The notes under the pieces are model-generated. The model did no database searches. It saw only the letters and a program-made list of their open reading frames with translations, and was not told the origin of the DNA. The position numbers were made by a program, and so were the translations under genes. Of a DNA stretch of 17,404 nucleotides, positions 6,159 to 13,433 are shown one piece after another. This stretch comes from an uncultured Dysosmobacter sp. Lineage in GTDB: Bacteria > Bacillota > Clostridia > Oscillospirales > Oscillospiraceae. Each line of letters opens with the position of its first letter. The first letter of the stretch is position 1. Location of the stretch: the NCBI GenBank assembly GCA_934590165.1, contig CAKTOO010000029.1:1-17404 (forward strand), given 5' to 3'.

Positions 6159-7544
6159 ATGATGAACAATCCCCACCCTATCCGTGATTTCATCGTTCCC
6201 GGCAAGCGGGCCCACCTGGTGGGCATCGGCGGCGTATCCATGTGCCCCCTGGCGGAGGTGCTGAAGGGCATGGGTCTGGAGGTCCAGGGCTCCGATATGA
6301 ATGAAAGCGAGACTGTGGCGCACCTGCGCTCTTTGGGCATCCCCGTAGCCATCGGCCACAACGCCGACAACCTGGGAGACTGCGACCTGGTCATCCGCAC
6401 CGCCGCCGTCCACGACGGGAACCCGGAGATCGCCGGTGCCGTGGCCCGGGGCATCCCCGTTTATGAGCGGGCCCAGGCCTGGGGCGCTATCATGCAGCGC
6501 TATCCAAACGCCCTGTGCGTCTCCGGCACTCACGGTAAGACCACCACGACCTCCATGTGCACCCACATTTTCATGGCCGCCCAGCAGGACCCCACCGTTA
6601 TGATCGGCGGAACCCTCCCCCTGCTGCACTCCGGCTACCGGGTGGGCCAGGGCGACACCATCATTCTGGAGTCCTGCGAGTATTGCAACAGCTTCCTGAG
6701 CTTCTATCCCACCGTGGCTGTCATTTTGAACGTGGAGGCGGACCATCTGGACTTTTTCAAGGACCTTCAGGATATTGAGCGCTCCTTCCACAAGTTCGCG
6801 GACCTGGTGCCGCCCGCCGGCTCCGTCATCGTCAACGCCGACAACCAGGGTGCCCTGGACTCCGTGGCGGGCCTTGTCCACCCCGTGTTCACCTTCGGCC
6901 TGGAGCATCCCGCTGACTGCACTGCCGCCAACCTCGGTGAGGAGGACGGCCATCCTACCTTTGACATCATGGTACGCGGCGAGAAATACGCCCATGTGAC
7001 TCTCCATGTCTATGGCCGCCATAACGTGCTCAACGCCCTGGCCGCCGCCTCCGCCGCCTATGCCCTGGGCCTGCCCGGCAAGGCCGTGGAGGAGGGTCTC
7101 GCGGCCTTCACCGGTGCCGGGCGCCGCTTTGAGCACAAGGGTACCTACAACGGTGCCGAGGTCTACGATGATTACGCCCACCACCCCGACGAGCTCCACG
7201 CCCTGCTGACCACCGCCCGCTCTCTGCCTTATAAGCGGCTTATCGTGGCCTTCCAGCCCCACACCTACTCCCGCACCGCCAAGCTGTTCGACCGGTTCGT
7301 GGAAGAGCTGAAGCTGCCGGATGTGACCATTCTGGCGGAGATCTTCGCCGCTCGGGAGCAGAACACCCTGGGCATCTCCTCCTCTGACCTGTGCCGGAAC
7401 ATTCCCGGTGCCGTGTACTGCTCTACTCTGGACAAGGTGACAGAGGAGCTGCGCAAGGCCGCCCAGCCCGGGGACCTTATTTTGACCGTAGGCGCCGGCG
7501 ACATTTACCGGGCCGGTGAAAAGCTGCTGGAAAAGGAGAACTGA
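6159..7544 (+). CDS. murC: UDP-N-acetylmuramate--L-alanine ligase
   Basis: Cytoplasmic ATP-dependent ligase that adds L-alanine to UDP-MurNAc, the first step of the peptidoglycan peptide. The 461-residue protein has all three Mur ligase domains: the UDP-binding GIGGVSM (22-28), the ATP loop GTHGKTTTT (123-131), ESCEYCNSFL (171-180) and NVEADHLDFF (191-200) of the central domain, and DDYAHHPDE plus HTYSRTAKL of the C-terminal domain. Length is normal. The first ATG at 6159 is taken because GAAAGGAAG lies eight bases before it; a second ATG follows directly. prdX begins four bases after the stop, so they are co-transcribed. Other mur genes are not nearby. Confidence 0.95.
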   Translation: MMNNPHPIRDFIVPGKRAHLVGIGGVSMCPLAEVLKGMGLEVQGSDMNESETVAHLRSLGIPVAIGHNADNLGDCDLVIRTAAVHDGNPEIAGAVARGIPVYERAQAWGAIMQRYPNALCVSGTHGKTTTTSMCTHIFMAAQQDPTVMIGGTLPLLHSGYRVGQGDTIILESCEYCNSFLSFYPTVAVILNVEADHLDFFKDLQDIERSFHKFADLVPPAGSVIVNADNQGALDSVAGLVHPVFTFGLEHPADCTAANLGEEDGHPTFDIMVRGEKYAHVTLHVYGRHNVLNALAAASAAYALGLPGKAVEEGLAAFTGAGRRFEHKGTYNGAEVYDDYAHHPDELHALLTTARSLPYKRLIVAFQPHTYSRTAKLFDRFVEELKLPDVTILAEIFAAREQNTLGISSSDLCRNIPGAVYCSTLDKVTEELRKAAQPGDLILTVGAGDIYRAGEKLLEKEN

Positions 7545-7547
7545 GCC

Positions 7548-8087
7548 GTGGAGATCACCCCGCTGTACCATAACCAGCGCCCTGACGGGGCGCTCCTTCC
7601 CCAGGAGGAGGCCGCTTTCGGTATTCTGGAGGCCCTTGGCATCGACTATGACCGGGTGTCCAGCGAGCCCGCCGACACCATGGAAAAATGCGCCGAGGTC
7701 AGTAAAGTCCTTGGCGTGCCCATCTGCAAGAACCTGTTTCTATGCAACCGGCAGAAGACCCAGTTCTATCTGCTGGCCATGGGACCGGACAAGCCTTTCC
7801 ATACCAAAGACCTCAGTCATCAGATCGGCTCCGCCCGGCTGTCCTTCGCCCCGGAGGAGGCCCTTTGGGAGCTGCTGCACTGCACCCCCGGCTCCGCCAC
7901 GGTGCTGGGCCTTATGAATGATACGGAGCACCAAGTGCGCTTTCTCATGGAGCGGGAGGTCTACGAGGCGGAATACCTCTCCTGCCACCCCTGCATCTGC
8001 ACCAGCAGCCTGAAGCTGAAAACCAGCGACATTCTCCACAAATTTCTTCCCCACACGGGGCACGATGTCACCGTGGTGGACCTGTAA
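7548..8087 (+). CDS. prdX: Prolyl-tRNA editing deacylase, PrdX/YbaK family
   Basis: Stand-alone editing-domain protein that hydrolyses alanine mischarged on tRNA-Pro, acting in trans to prolyl-tRNA synthetase. The 179-residue protein has the YbaK-fold signature: CKNLFLCN (60-67, with Lys61 the likely key lysine), GSARLSF (94-100), GSATVLGLMND (115-125) and HPCICTSSLKL (147-157), which match the longer PrdX/ProX type rather than short YbaK. It starts with GTG at 7548; AAAAGGAG at the murC end serves as ribosome site. It is the second gene of a murC operon, an uncommon partner for which I see no direct biochemical reason. A hairpin terminator follows immediately. Confidence 0.87.
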   Translation: MEITPLYHNQRPDGALLPQEEAAFGILEALGIDYDRVSSEPADTMEKCAEVSKVLGVPICKNLFLCNRQKTQFYLLAMGPDKPFHTKDLSHQIGSARLSFAPEEALWELLHCTPGSATVLGLMNDTEHQVRFLMEREVYEAEYLSCHPCICTSSLKLKTSDILHKFLPHTGHDVTVVDL

Positions 8088-8118
8088 AAAAGTGCGTGCC
8101 GTTTGGCACGTGCTTTTT
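8087..8118. terminator. Shared terminator between prdX and the DUF4230 gene
   Basis: A 14-bp stem (8087-8100 with 8105-8118, two G-T pairs) and GTTT loop, with A-run on the left and T-run on the right, so it can work in both directions. It overlaps the stop codons of both convergent genes. Confidence 0.8.
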
Positions 8119-8752
8119 ATCCGGCGATCTCCACGTTCAGCACGGTATCCTCCGGGAGTATTTCCTCCATCATCAAAAGGACGCTGTCCCGGCCCTTTTG
8201 CCCCGCTTGCTCCAACAGTCCGCGGCTCACGGCCTTTTCCTCCATGACGGTCTTCTGCTCCGCCTGGAAAGCAGTGAAATCCTCCACGGTGAAGGGATTG
8301 AAAATGCTGGTCTTTTCATCAAAGATCTCCACGCTGTTCTCGTCGATCTCATGGGAGAGGATCTGCACCTCCGGGAGCACGATGTGCACCTCCCCACCGG
8401 AGGCCTCCACCTGTGCACGGCTCAAGTCGACGCCCGCCTTGATGGTCCCGTCATAGGTGAGGATAAACTTCTTCGTGGTAAAAGGCACCTTAACACCATA
8501 GAAGTCGTTGCTGTTTTCGAACTGGGCCATATTGGTATAGCTGTATGTCATGGTGGCCAGCTCGCGGATCTCTGTCAAGCGGCTTTCCACCACCACGGCG
8601 GAAAGCTCCGGAGTCGTTTCGCTGTTCGCCGCCGTGTAGCGTCCGCTCAAAAAGCCGGCGGCGCCTACCAGGACACAAAGCAGGATGCCCAGGCAGATAT
8701 ATTTCACCGTTTTATAGGGGTGGATTCCCTTTTTCTCTCGCACCGCGTCCAT
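8117..8752 (-). CDS. DUF4230 family membrane-anchored protein
   Basis: A 211-residue protein with a short basic cytoplasmic N-terminus, one transmembrane helix (about residues 17-36) and an extracytoplasmic domain. The domain looks like DUF4230: a segment about lowering of membrane contact (TMTYSYTNMAQFENS), then FTTKKFILTYDGTIKAGVDLSRAQV and HIVLPEVQILSHEID. The function of this family is not known to me. Start 8752 is used because GAAGGGG lies five bases upstream; an ATG at 8776 has no ribosome site. It follows nfnB beyond a terminator (8793-8825), and I see no promoter in the 40 bases between, so its transcription may depend on read-through. Confidence 0.75.
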   Translation of the reverse strand: MDAVREKKGIHPYKTVKYICLGILLCVLVGAAGFLSGRYTAANSETTPELSAVVVESRLTEIRELATMTYSYTNMAQFENSNDFYGVKVPFTTKKFILTYDGTIKAGVDLSRAQVEASGGEVHIVLPEVQILSHEIDENSVEIFDEKTSIFNPFTVEDFTAFQAEQKTVMEEKAVSRGLLEQAGQKGRDSVLLMMEEILPEDTVLNVEIAG

Positions 8753-8792
8753 CGTCACCCCTTCCCTCTTTCGCATCTATTTTGTTCTTGGC

Positions 8793-8825
8793 AAAAAGGA
8801 GCGGGCAGATGCCCGCTCCTTTTTT
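8793..8825 (-). terminator. Terminator after nfnB
   Basis: A perfect 14-bp stem (8793-8806 with 8811-8824), loop AGAT, with T-runs on both strands. It lies ten bases beyond the nfnB stop and should end the leftward nfnAB transcript. Confidence 0.85.
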
Positions 8826-8834
8826 GAAGAGTCT

Positions 8835-10217
8835 TCACTTGCTCAGTGCCTCGTCGATAGCCTTGGCGGCAGTCTTGCCGGCGCCCATGGCCAGAATGAC
8901 GGTGGCAGCGCCGGTGACAGCGTCACCGCCGGCGTAGACGTTATTCTTGGAGGTCAGGCCGTCCTCGTTGACCACGATGCCGCCCTTCTTGTTGATCTCC
9001 AGACCCTTGGTGGTGTCCTTGATCAGGGGATTGGGGCTGGTGCCCAGGGCCATGATGACGCAGTCCACATCCAGCTCGAACTCGCTGCCGGGGATCTCCA
9101 CGGGGCGGCGGCGGCCGGAGGCGTCAGGCTCGCCCAATTCCATCTGGATGCAGCGGATCTTGTTGACGTTGTCGTTCTCGTCAGCCAGGATCTCCACGGG
9201 GTTGTTGAGGGTCTTGAAGATGATGCCCTCTTCCTCAGCGTGCTCCACCTCTTCCTTACGGGCGGGCAACTCCTCCATGCCGCGGCGGTACACGATGTAC
9301 ACCTTGGCGCCCAGGCGCTTGGCACAGCGGGCAGCGTCCATAGCCACGTTGCCGCCGCCCACCACGGCCACCTTCTTGGGATGGACGATAGGCGTGTCAG
9401 ACTCGGGCTTATAGGCCTTCATCAGGTTGATGCGGGTCAGGAACTCGTTGGCGGAGAACACGCCCTTGTAGTTGACACCGGGGATGTTCATGAACATGGG
9501 AAGGCCAGCACCGGAGCCGATGAACACGGCCTCAAAGCCCTGCTCCTCCATAAGCTCGTCCACAGTGATGGTACGGCCCACCACGGTATCGGTGGCGATG
9601 GTGACGCCCAGCGCCTTCAGGCCGTCCACTTCCTTCTGGACGATGGTCTTGGGCAGACGGAACTCGGGGATGCCGTAGACCAACACGCCGCCGGCCAGGT
9701 GCAGTGCCTCGAACACGGTGACCTCGTAACCCATGCGGGCCAGGTCGCCGGCGCAGGTCAGGCCCGCGGGGCCGGAACCCACGATGGCCACCCGGTGGCC
9801 GTTGGAGGCGGGCTTTTCAGGAGCGGCGGTGGCGTGGGCGTTGTGCCAGTCGGCCACGAAGCGCTCCAGCCGGCCAATACCGACGGGATCGCCCTTCTTG
9901 CCCCGGACGCAGTACTTCTCACACTGGTTCTCCTGGGGGCAGACACGGCCACAGACAGCGGGCAGGGCGGAGGTGTTGGAGATGATCTGATAGGCCTCCT
10001 CAAAATTGCCCTTGGCCACCTCGGCGATAAACTCGGGGATATGTACCATAACAGGGCAGCCGGTCATGCAGGGCTTGGCCTTGCAGTTCAGGCAGCGCTG
10101 GGCCTCGTCCAGAGCCTGCTCCTCGGTATAGCCCAGTGCCACCTCGTCAAAGTTCTTATTGCGAACGTTGGGGTCCTGAGAGGGCATGGGATTTTTCACT
10201 AAAGACATATTGGCCAT
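8835..10217 (-). CDS. nfnB: NfnB-type large subunit of NADH-dependent ferredoxin:NADP+ oxidoreductase
   Basis: The 460-residue protein belongs to the glutamate synthase small-subunit family (often labelled gltA). It has an N-terminal two-[4Fe-4S] region with Cys42, 45, 50 and 54, then Cys89, 93, 99 and 103, an FAD motif GSGPAGL (147-153), an NADP-binding VVGGGNVAMDAAR (285-297) and the C-terminal YAGGDAVTGAATVILAMGAGKTAA. No glutamate synthase large subunit is adjacent. Instead it follows an NfnA-type gene, which is the arrangement of the bifurcating transhydrogenase that couples NADH and reduced ferredoxin to NADP+ reduction. Start 10217 has GGAGG at the end of nfnA; start and upstream stop are one base apart. 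Confidence 0.88.
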   Translation of the reverse strand: MANMSLVKNPMPSQDPNVRNKNFDEVALGYTEEQALDEAQRCLNCKAKPCMTGCPVMVHIPEFIAEVAKGNFEEAYQIISNTSALPAVCGRVCPQENQCEKYCVRGKKGDPVGIGRLERFVADWHNAHATAAPEKPASNGHRVAIVGSGPAGLTCAGDLARMGYEVTVFEALHLAGGVLVYGIPEFRLPKTIVQKEVDGLKALGVTIATDTVVGRTITVDELMEEQGFEAVFIGSGAGLPMFMNIPGVNYKGVFSANEFLTRINLMKAYKPESDTPIVHPKKVAVVGGGNVAMDAARCAKRLGAKVYIVYRRGMEELPARKEEVEHAEEEGIIFKTLNNPVEILADENDNVNKIRCIQMELGEPDASGRRRPVEIPGSEFELDVDCVIMALGTSPNPLIKDTTKGLEINKKGGIVVNEDGLTSKNNVYAGGDAVTGAATVILAMGAGKTAAKAIDEALSK

Positions 10218-10218
10218 A

Positions 10219-11061
10219 TTATTCGGCCTCCTTTTTGAACAGGTTGCAGGTCTCCTCGTGCTTGTGCATCTCGAAGTCCCGGTACATCTGGTTGCGCTTG
10301 ACCGCCAGATCCCAGTCCACCTTGTGACCGTCGAAGTCAGGGCCGTCCACGCAGGCAAACTTCATCTCACCGCCGACACTGAGGCGGCAGCCGCCGCACA
10401 TTCCGGTGCCGTCCACCATAATGGGGCTCATGGAAACGGTGGTGGGGATACCGTAGGGCTTGGTGGTCAGGGAGACGAACTTCATCATGACCATAGGGCC
10501 GATGGCAAACACCTCGTCATACTGGTTGCCGGCCTCAATGAGCTCCTTCAGCGCGTCGGTAACAAGGCCTTTCCGGCCATAAGAACCATCATCGGTGCAG
10601 ACGATCAGCTTATCACTGGACTTTTTGAAATCCTCTTCCAGAATCACCAGGTCCTCGCTGCGGAAACCGACGATGGCATGGACCTCGGCGCCGCTGTCGT
10701 GGAACTTCTTCAGGACAGGATAGGCGATGGCGCAGCCGACGCCGCCGCCCACCACGCAGACCTTCTTCTTGCCTTCGGTCTCGGTGGCCTTGCCCAGGGG
10801 GCCCACAAAATCCTGGAGGCAGTCGCCCTCGTTCAGGTGGCTCAGCTTCTCGGTGGTGGCGCCCACAGTCTGGACAATGATGGTAACGGTGCCCTTCTCG
10901 GGGTCGTAATTATTAATGGTAATGGGGATACGCTCGCCGTTCTCGTCCACCCGCAGGATGATGAACTGGCCCGGCTGCGCCTTTTTGGCGATGAGGGGCG
11001 CCTCGATCTCATACAGCGTAACGGTGGGACGGAGAGCCTCTTTTCTCACGATACGATACAT
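10219..11061 (-). CDS. nfnA: NfnA-type FAD/[2Fe-2S] subunit of ferredoxin:NADP+ oxidoreductase
   Basis: A 280-residue sulfide dehydrogenase / dihydroorotate dehydrogenase electron-transfer-like protein. It has an FAD-binding barrel (IPITINNYD, 45-53, for the usual R-x-Y-S/T region), an NAD-binding part VCVVGGGVGCAIAYP (101-115), and a C-terminal iron-sulfur loop MVDGTGMCGGCR...FACVDGP with Cys222, Cys225 and Cys237. Only three cysteines are present in this loop; structures of NfnA report an aspartate as fourth ligand, for which Asp217 is a candidate. It pairs with nfnB. Start 11061 follows AAGGA by five bases. A strong promoter and a Rex-like operator lie upstream. Confidence 0.88.
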   Translation of the reverse strand: MYRIVRKEALRPTVTLYEIEAPLIAKKAQPGQFIILRVDENGERIPITINNYDPEKGTVTIIVQTVGATTEKLSHLNEGDCLQDFVGPLGKATETEGKKKVCVVGGGVGCAIAYPVLKKFHDSGAEVHAIVGFRSEDLVILEEDFKKSSDKLIVCTDDGSYGRKGLVTDALKELIEAGNQYDEVFAIGPMVMMKFVSLTTKPYGIPTTVSMSPIMVDGTGMCGGCRLSVGGEMKFACVDGPDFDGHKVDWDLAVKRNQMYRDFEMHKHEETCNLFKKEAE

Positions 11062-11128
11062 ATTTTTCCTTCTTTCCCAATGTCTGAATTTTAGGAGTAC
11101 GCATACCTGCATCCTTCGATACGACACA

Positions 11129-11146
11129 TTGTTTACATTTTAACAT
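11129..11146 (-). promoter_or_regulatory. Rex-like operator over the nfnA -10
   Basis: The minus strand reads ATGTTAAAATGTAAACAA. It matches the clostridial Rex consensus TTGTTAA-N4-TTAACAA at 12 of 14 defined positions and covers the -10 of the nfnAB promoter. Rex is the NADH/NAD+-sensing repressor, so control of a transhydrogenase would be fitting. The match is by eye and no rex gene is in the window. Confidence 0.45.
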
Positions 11147-11165
11147 ATGCAGTATGGTCCGTCAA
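11137..11165 (-). promoter_or_regulatory. Promoter of nfnAB
   Basis: On the minus strand TTGACG (11165-11160), 17 bases, TAAAAT (11142-11137). The leader to the nfnA ATG is about 70 bases. Confidence 0.75.
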
Positions 11166-11181
11166 CGGCTTTTTGCCGTTG
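11163..11181. promoter_or_regulatory. Inverted repeat overlapping the nfnA -35
   Basis: CAACGGC and GCCGTTG, a perfect 7-bp inverted repeat separated by TTTTT, overlaps the -35 of the nfnAB promoter. It may be an operator or part of the end of the upstream regulator transcript. Its role is open. Confidence 0.4.
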
Positions 11182-11187
11182 TTTTGC

Positions 11188-11217
11188 CAAAATTTTAACG
11201 TTCCTTTTTGGAACATT
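11188..11217 (-). terminator. Possible weak terminator of the Crp/Fnr gene
   Basis: On the minus strand AATGTTCC and GGAACGTT form an 8-bp stem with one G-T pair and an AAAAA loop, followed by AAAATTTT. The stem is weak, so read-through into nfnAB is possible. Confidence 0.35.
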
Positions 11218-11234
11218 CGCCGGCCGTCTTTCCT

Positions 11235-11900
11235 TCATGTACAAAGGGTGATTTTTCGCCCTTCACTGCAGATGACGCCCTCCTCCCGCAGACGTTTCAG
11301 CTCCCGCATCATGGCGCTGCGGTCTGTGGCAATATAGTCAGCCAGGGTGCTCAGGGAAAAGGGCAGTGTAAAGGTTTTGCTGCCCGCCTTTTCACTGAGC
11401 TGGTGGAAATAGCACAGGAGCTTATCCCGGATGGAGCGCCGGGACAGCACATCCACCCGCTGGCTGAGCTTCTGGGCTTTGTCCACGATGAGCCCCAGCA
11501 TATTTTGGACCAGCAGGCTGTGGTGGGTACAGGCCCGCTCGCACCGTTTCAGGAGGTGATAATAATCGATGAACAACACCTCGCAGCCGGTCCGGCTGAC
11601 CACCTCCAGGCTGTCTCCCCCGGAGGCGCCGAAGGCCAGATCCCGTCCGAACACGCCGCCAGGCCCCAGCTCCTCCAATACCGTGGACACTCCCTCCTCA
11701 TCGATACGGATCAGAGCAGCGCTGCCCCGCTCCACGATGCCCACCACGTTTCCGGCGGAGGGCGTCGTGAAGTCGCAGATCAGGTCGTCAGCCCGGTAGG
11801 ACCGCTGTGTTGCCCGGAAACAGTCCATCATCCGCAGGTACTCCTCATAGGTGATATCCCGAAACAGCGGACTTTGCTCCATTTCTTTCTGCGTCAGCAT
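11235..11900 (-). CDS. Crp/Fnr family transcriptional regulator
   Basis: A 221-residue regulator. It has an N-terminal cyclic-nucleotide-binding-like beta-barrel (about 15-115, with GPGGVFGRDLAF at 79-90), the long dimer helix (about 120-155) and a C-terminal winged helix-turn-helix (LSTLADYIATDRSAMMRELKRL, roughly 183-204). The barrel lacks the conserved cAMP-binding R-x-A pocket, so the effector is unknown. There is no Fnr-like cysteine cluster at the N-terminus. Start 11900 follows AAGGGG; an ATG at 11921 has no ribosome site. It lies just upstream of nfnAB on the same strand and has its own promoter, so it could regulate them (inference). Confidence 0.88.
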   Translation of the reverse strand: MLTQKEMEQSPLFRDITYEEYLRMMDCFRATQRSYRADDLICDFTTPSAGNVVGIVERGSAALIRIDEEGVSTVLEELGPGGVFGRDLAFGASGGDSLEVVSRTGCEVLFIDYYHLLKRCERACTHHSLLVQNMLGLIVDKAQKLSQRVDVLSRRSIRDKLLCYFHQLSEKAGSKTFTLPFSLSTLADYIATDRSAMMRELKRLREEGVICSEGRKITLCT

Positions 11901-11937
11901 CACTACCACCCCTTGTTGCATATATCACATTATTGTT

Positions 11938-11966
11938 ATCATATCAGCCCCGCCTCCAAATGTAAA
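11938..11966 (-). promoter_or_regulatory. Promoter of the Crp/Fnr gene
   Basis: On the minus strand TTTACA (11966-11961), 17 bases, TATGAT (11943-11938). Transcription would start about 30 bases before the ATG at 11900. Confidence 0.65.
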
Positions 11967-12091
11967 GAGGGGTGCTGGGCAAATTTCATAGATTATTCAC
12001 CATTTCTCCAGGCTCTTCCTGTATACTGTAACCAGAGACCAGGGCTGGTCAAATACGGGCGGCCTGCCGCCCCGAGAAATGAGGCATCGCA

Positions 12092-12541
12092 GTGAATATT
12101 GCTTATTTTCTGATCCCCAAGAGCAGTGTGGCCTATCTGTACGATGACTTCACCTTCCGTCAGGGTCTGGAAAAAATGCGGCATCACGGCTATACCGCCA
12201 TTCCCGTCATCACCCGGGACGGACGGTACATGGGCACCGTCAGCGAGGGCGATTTCCTCTGGCGACTTCTCTCCGAGGACCGGGATTTCCAGCGTTCCTG
12301 TTCCATGCGGGATATGGAGCAGCTGCGGATCCGGGACATTCTGCAGGACAACTCTTACCCTCCCGTTCGCATCACGGTCGGCATGGAGGAGCTTCTGCAC
12401 AGCGCTATGAACCAGAATTTCATTCCCGTGGTGGACGACTTCGACTGCTTTATCGGTATCGTGACCCGCAAGGACATCATCCGCTATTTCGCCGGTGAAA
12501 AAAAGGAATTGCAGACCGGCCTCCTCCGCAAGATCGTATAA
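12092..12541 (+). CDS. Two-CBS-domain protein
   Basis: A 149-residue protein made of a CBS-domain pair. The first repeat runs about 10-60 (LEKMRHHGYTAIPVITRDGRYMGTVSEGDFL) and the second about 78-135 (LLHSAMNQNFIPVVDDFDCFIGIVTRKDIIRYF). Such pairs bind adenine nucleotides and act as energy or ligand sensors; the partner is unknown. There is no attached enzyme or transporter domain. The start is GTG at 12092 with GAGG seven bases upstream. A TATACT at 12022-12027 could be its -10, but I see no good -35. It lies divergent from the Crp/Fnr gene across about 190 bases. Confidence 0.85.
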   Translation: MNIAYFLIPKSSVAYLYDDFTFRQGLEKMRHHGYTAIPVITRDGRYMGTVSEGDFLWRLLSEDRDFQRSCSMRDMEQLRIRDILQDNSYPPVRITVGMEELLHSAMNQNFIPVVDDFDCFIGIVTRKDIIRYFAGEKKELQTGLLRKIV

Positions 12542-12574
12542 CCGCTGAACATACTCTCACCGCCTGAATATCAC

Positions 12575-12610
12575 GGGAAGGGGCTCCGGCTTGTACCGGA
12601 GCCCCTTCCC
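12575..12610. terminator. Convergent hairpin between the CBS gene and the phosphopantetheinyl transferase gene
   Basis: A perfect 15-bp GC-rich stem (12575-12589 with 12596-12610) and 6-base loop lies between two convergent stops. There is no T-run on either side, so it may act as a transcript end stabiliser or a less typical terminator. Confidence 0.6.
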
Positions 12611-12624
12611 GTTGGCAAACACGT

Positions 12625-13215
12625 TCATGTGAGCAGCGTCTCCATAGGCACCAAATCCACCTGACGGCGCAGTTGCCCCGTAAAAGCCGTGCAGGCAGTA
12701 CAGCCCGGAACCGCCTCTGGATACCAGAGCTGTTCCCCAGGCGCCAAGCCGCTCTCCTCTCCCAGTTCCACCGGTGTCCCGGTGCGCTTGGCCCGGGCTT
12801 CCCGGCGGACCCAGCTTTGGAAAAATGCCTCCGCCGTATCGGCGCCGAACCGTTTCAGCAGTTCCGGAGCCACCGGGCGGAGCCGTTCAATGTCCACACC
12901 AATGGCCTGACCGCTCAGTCCCACCAGCACCGCTCTTTCCGTATGGCTGATACTGAAGGACACTTCAGGGTAATCCGGAAAGTACGGTTTGCCCAGGGGC
13001 GTGTACGCCATGGGCGGCAGGCTGCTCCATCCGCGCTCCCGCTCCAGGGCCAATATCAGCAGCCGATAGGCGCAGAGCGGCTCCCGGCGCTGCTCCTTCC
13101 GGGGAAGGCGCAGCAGGCGCTGCCGACGCTCCGGAGGCAGAAACTCCAGAAGACAGGCCTCTTCCCGCTCCGTCAGCGATCGGTCCATCCAGGTTGCCCA
13201 AAGTCCGCCCATCAT
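12625..13215 (-). CDS. 4'-phosphopantetheinyl transferase, Sfp type
   Basis: Transfers phosphopantetheine from CoA to a carrier protein. The 196-residue protein has the Sfp signature: SFSISHTERAVLVGL (86-100), the metal-binding GVDIE (106-110) and FFQSWVRREARAKRTG (131-146, with the W-x-x-R-E-A-x-x-K pattern). It is shorter than the usual 220-240 residues, mostly at the N-terminal half, which still carries the CoA-side RREPLCAYRLL. No polyketide or peptide synthetase gene is in the window, so the target carrier is unknown. Start 13215 has GGAGG eight bases upstream; a second ATG follows directly. Confidence 0.83.
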   Translation of the reverse strand: MMGGLWATWMDRSLTEREEACLLEFLPPERRQRLLRLPRKEQRREPLCAYRLLILALERERGWSSLPPMAYTPLGKPYFPDYPEVSFSISHTERAVLVGLSGQAIGVDIERLRPVAPELLKRFGADTAEAFFQSWVRREARAKRTGTPVELGEESGLAPGEQLWYPEAVPGCTACTAFTGQLRRQVDLVPMETLLT

Positions 13216-13247
13216 ATACGTTTCCTCCCTCCACTGTCTGACTGTAC

Positions 13248-13277
13248 ATTGTATCCGCCGTTCCCCGGACTTGTAAA
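13248..13277 (-). promoter_or_regulatory. Promoter of the phosphopantetheinyl transferase gene
   Basis: On the minus strand TTTACA (13277-13272), 18 bases, TACAAT (13253-13248), about 33 bases before the ATG at 13215. Confidence 0.55.
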
Positions 13278-13285
13278 GCAGTTCT

Positions 13286-13318
13286 CACAAATTTTTTTCA
13301 TTTTTTTGTGAAAAAAAA
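13286..13318. other. A/T-tract inverted repeat
   Basis: TTTTTTTCA (13292-13300) and TGAAAAAAA (13309-13317) form a 9-bp inverted repeat around a T-rich loop. It lies between the two divergent promoters of this intergenic region and could bend DNA. No other role is evident. Confidence 0.4.
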
Positions 13319-13360
13319 GAGGAAATCCAAAAGTCAAGGGGTATATGTAAATAGTCCGTT

Positions 13361-13389
13361 TTGAAAACTGTCTGCTTTTTTGGTATGGA
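13361..13389 (+). promoter_or_regulatory. Probable dnaG-rpoD promoter
   Basis: TTGAAA (13361-13366), 17 bases, TATGGA (13384-13389). The spacer ends in TGG, giving an extended -10. It lies about 45 bases before the dnaG ATG. Confidence 0.5.
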
Positions 13390-13433
13390 AGACGGGAAAC
13401 GTGGCAAAACTGACCGAAAGGAGGGGCCATTTC

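Noticed and set aside
4961..6187. A 408-residue plus-strand reading frame opposite cca
   Set aside because: It lies entirely antisense to a well-supported enzyme, is rich in Pro/Arg/Gln as expected from GC-rich shadows, and has no recognisable domain.
6081..7571. A 496-residue minus-strand reading frame opposite murC
   Set aside because: It mirrors the murC codons, has a Gly/Val/His-rich composition typical of antisense frames, and covers the shared promoter region. No ribosome site or family is visible.
8835..10217. Calling nfnB a glutamate synthase small subunit
   Set aside because: The sequence family is the same, but no large subunit is present and the NfnA-type neighbour points to the transhydrogenase.
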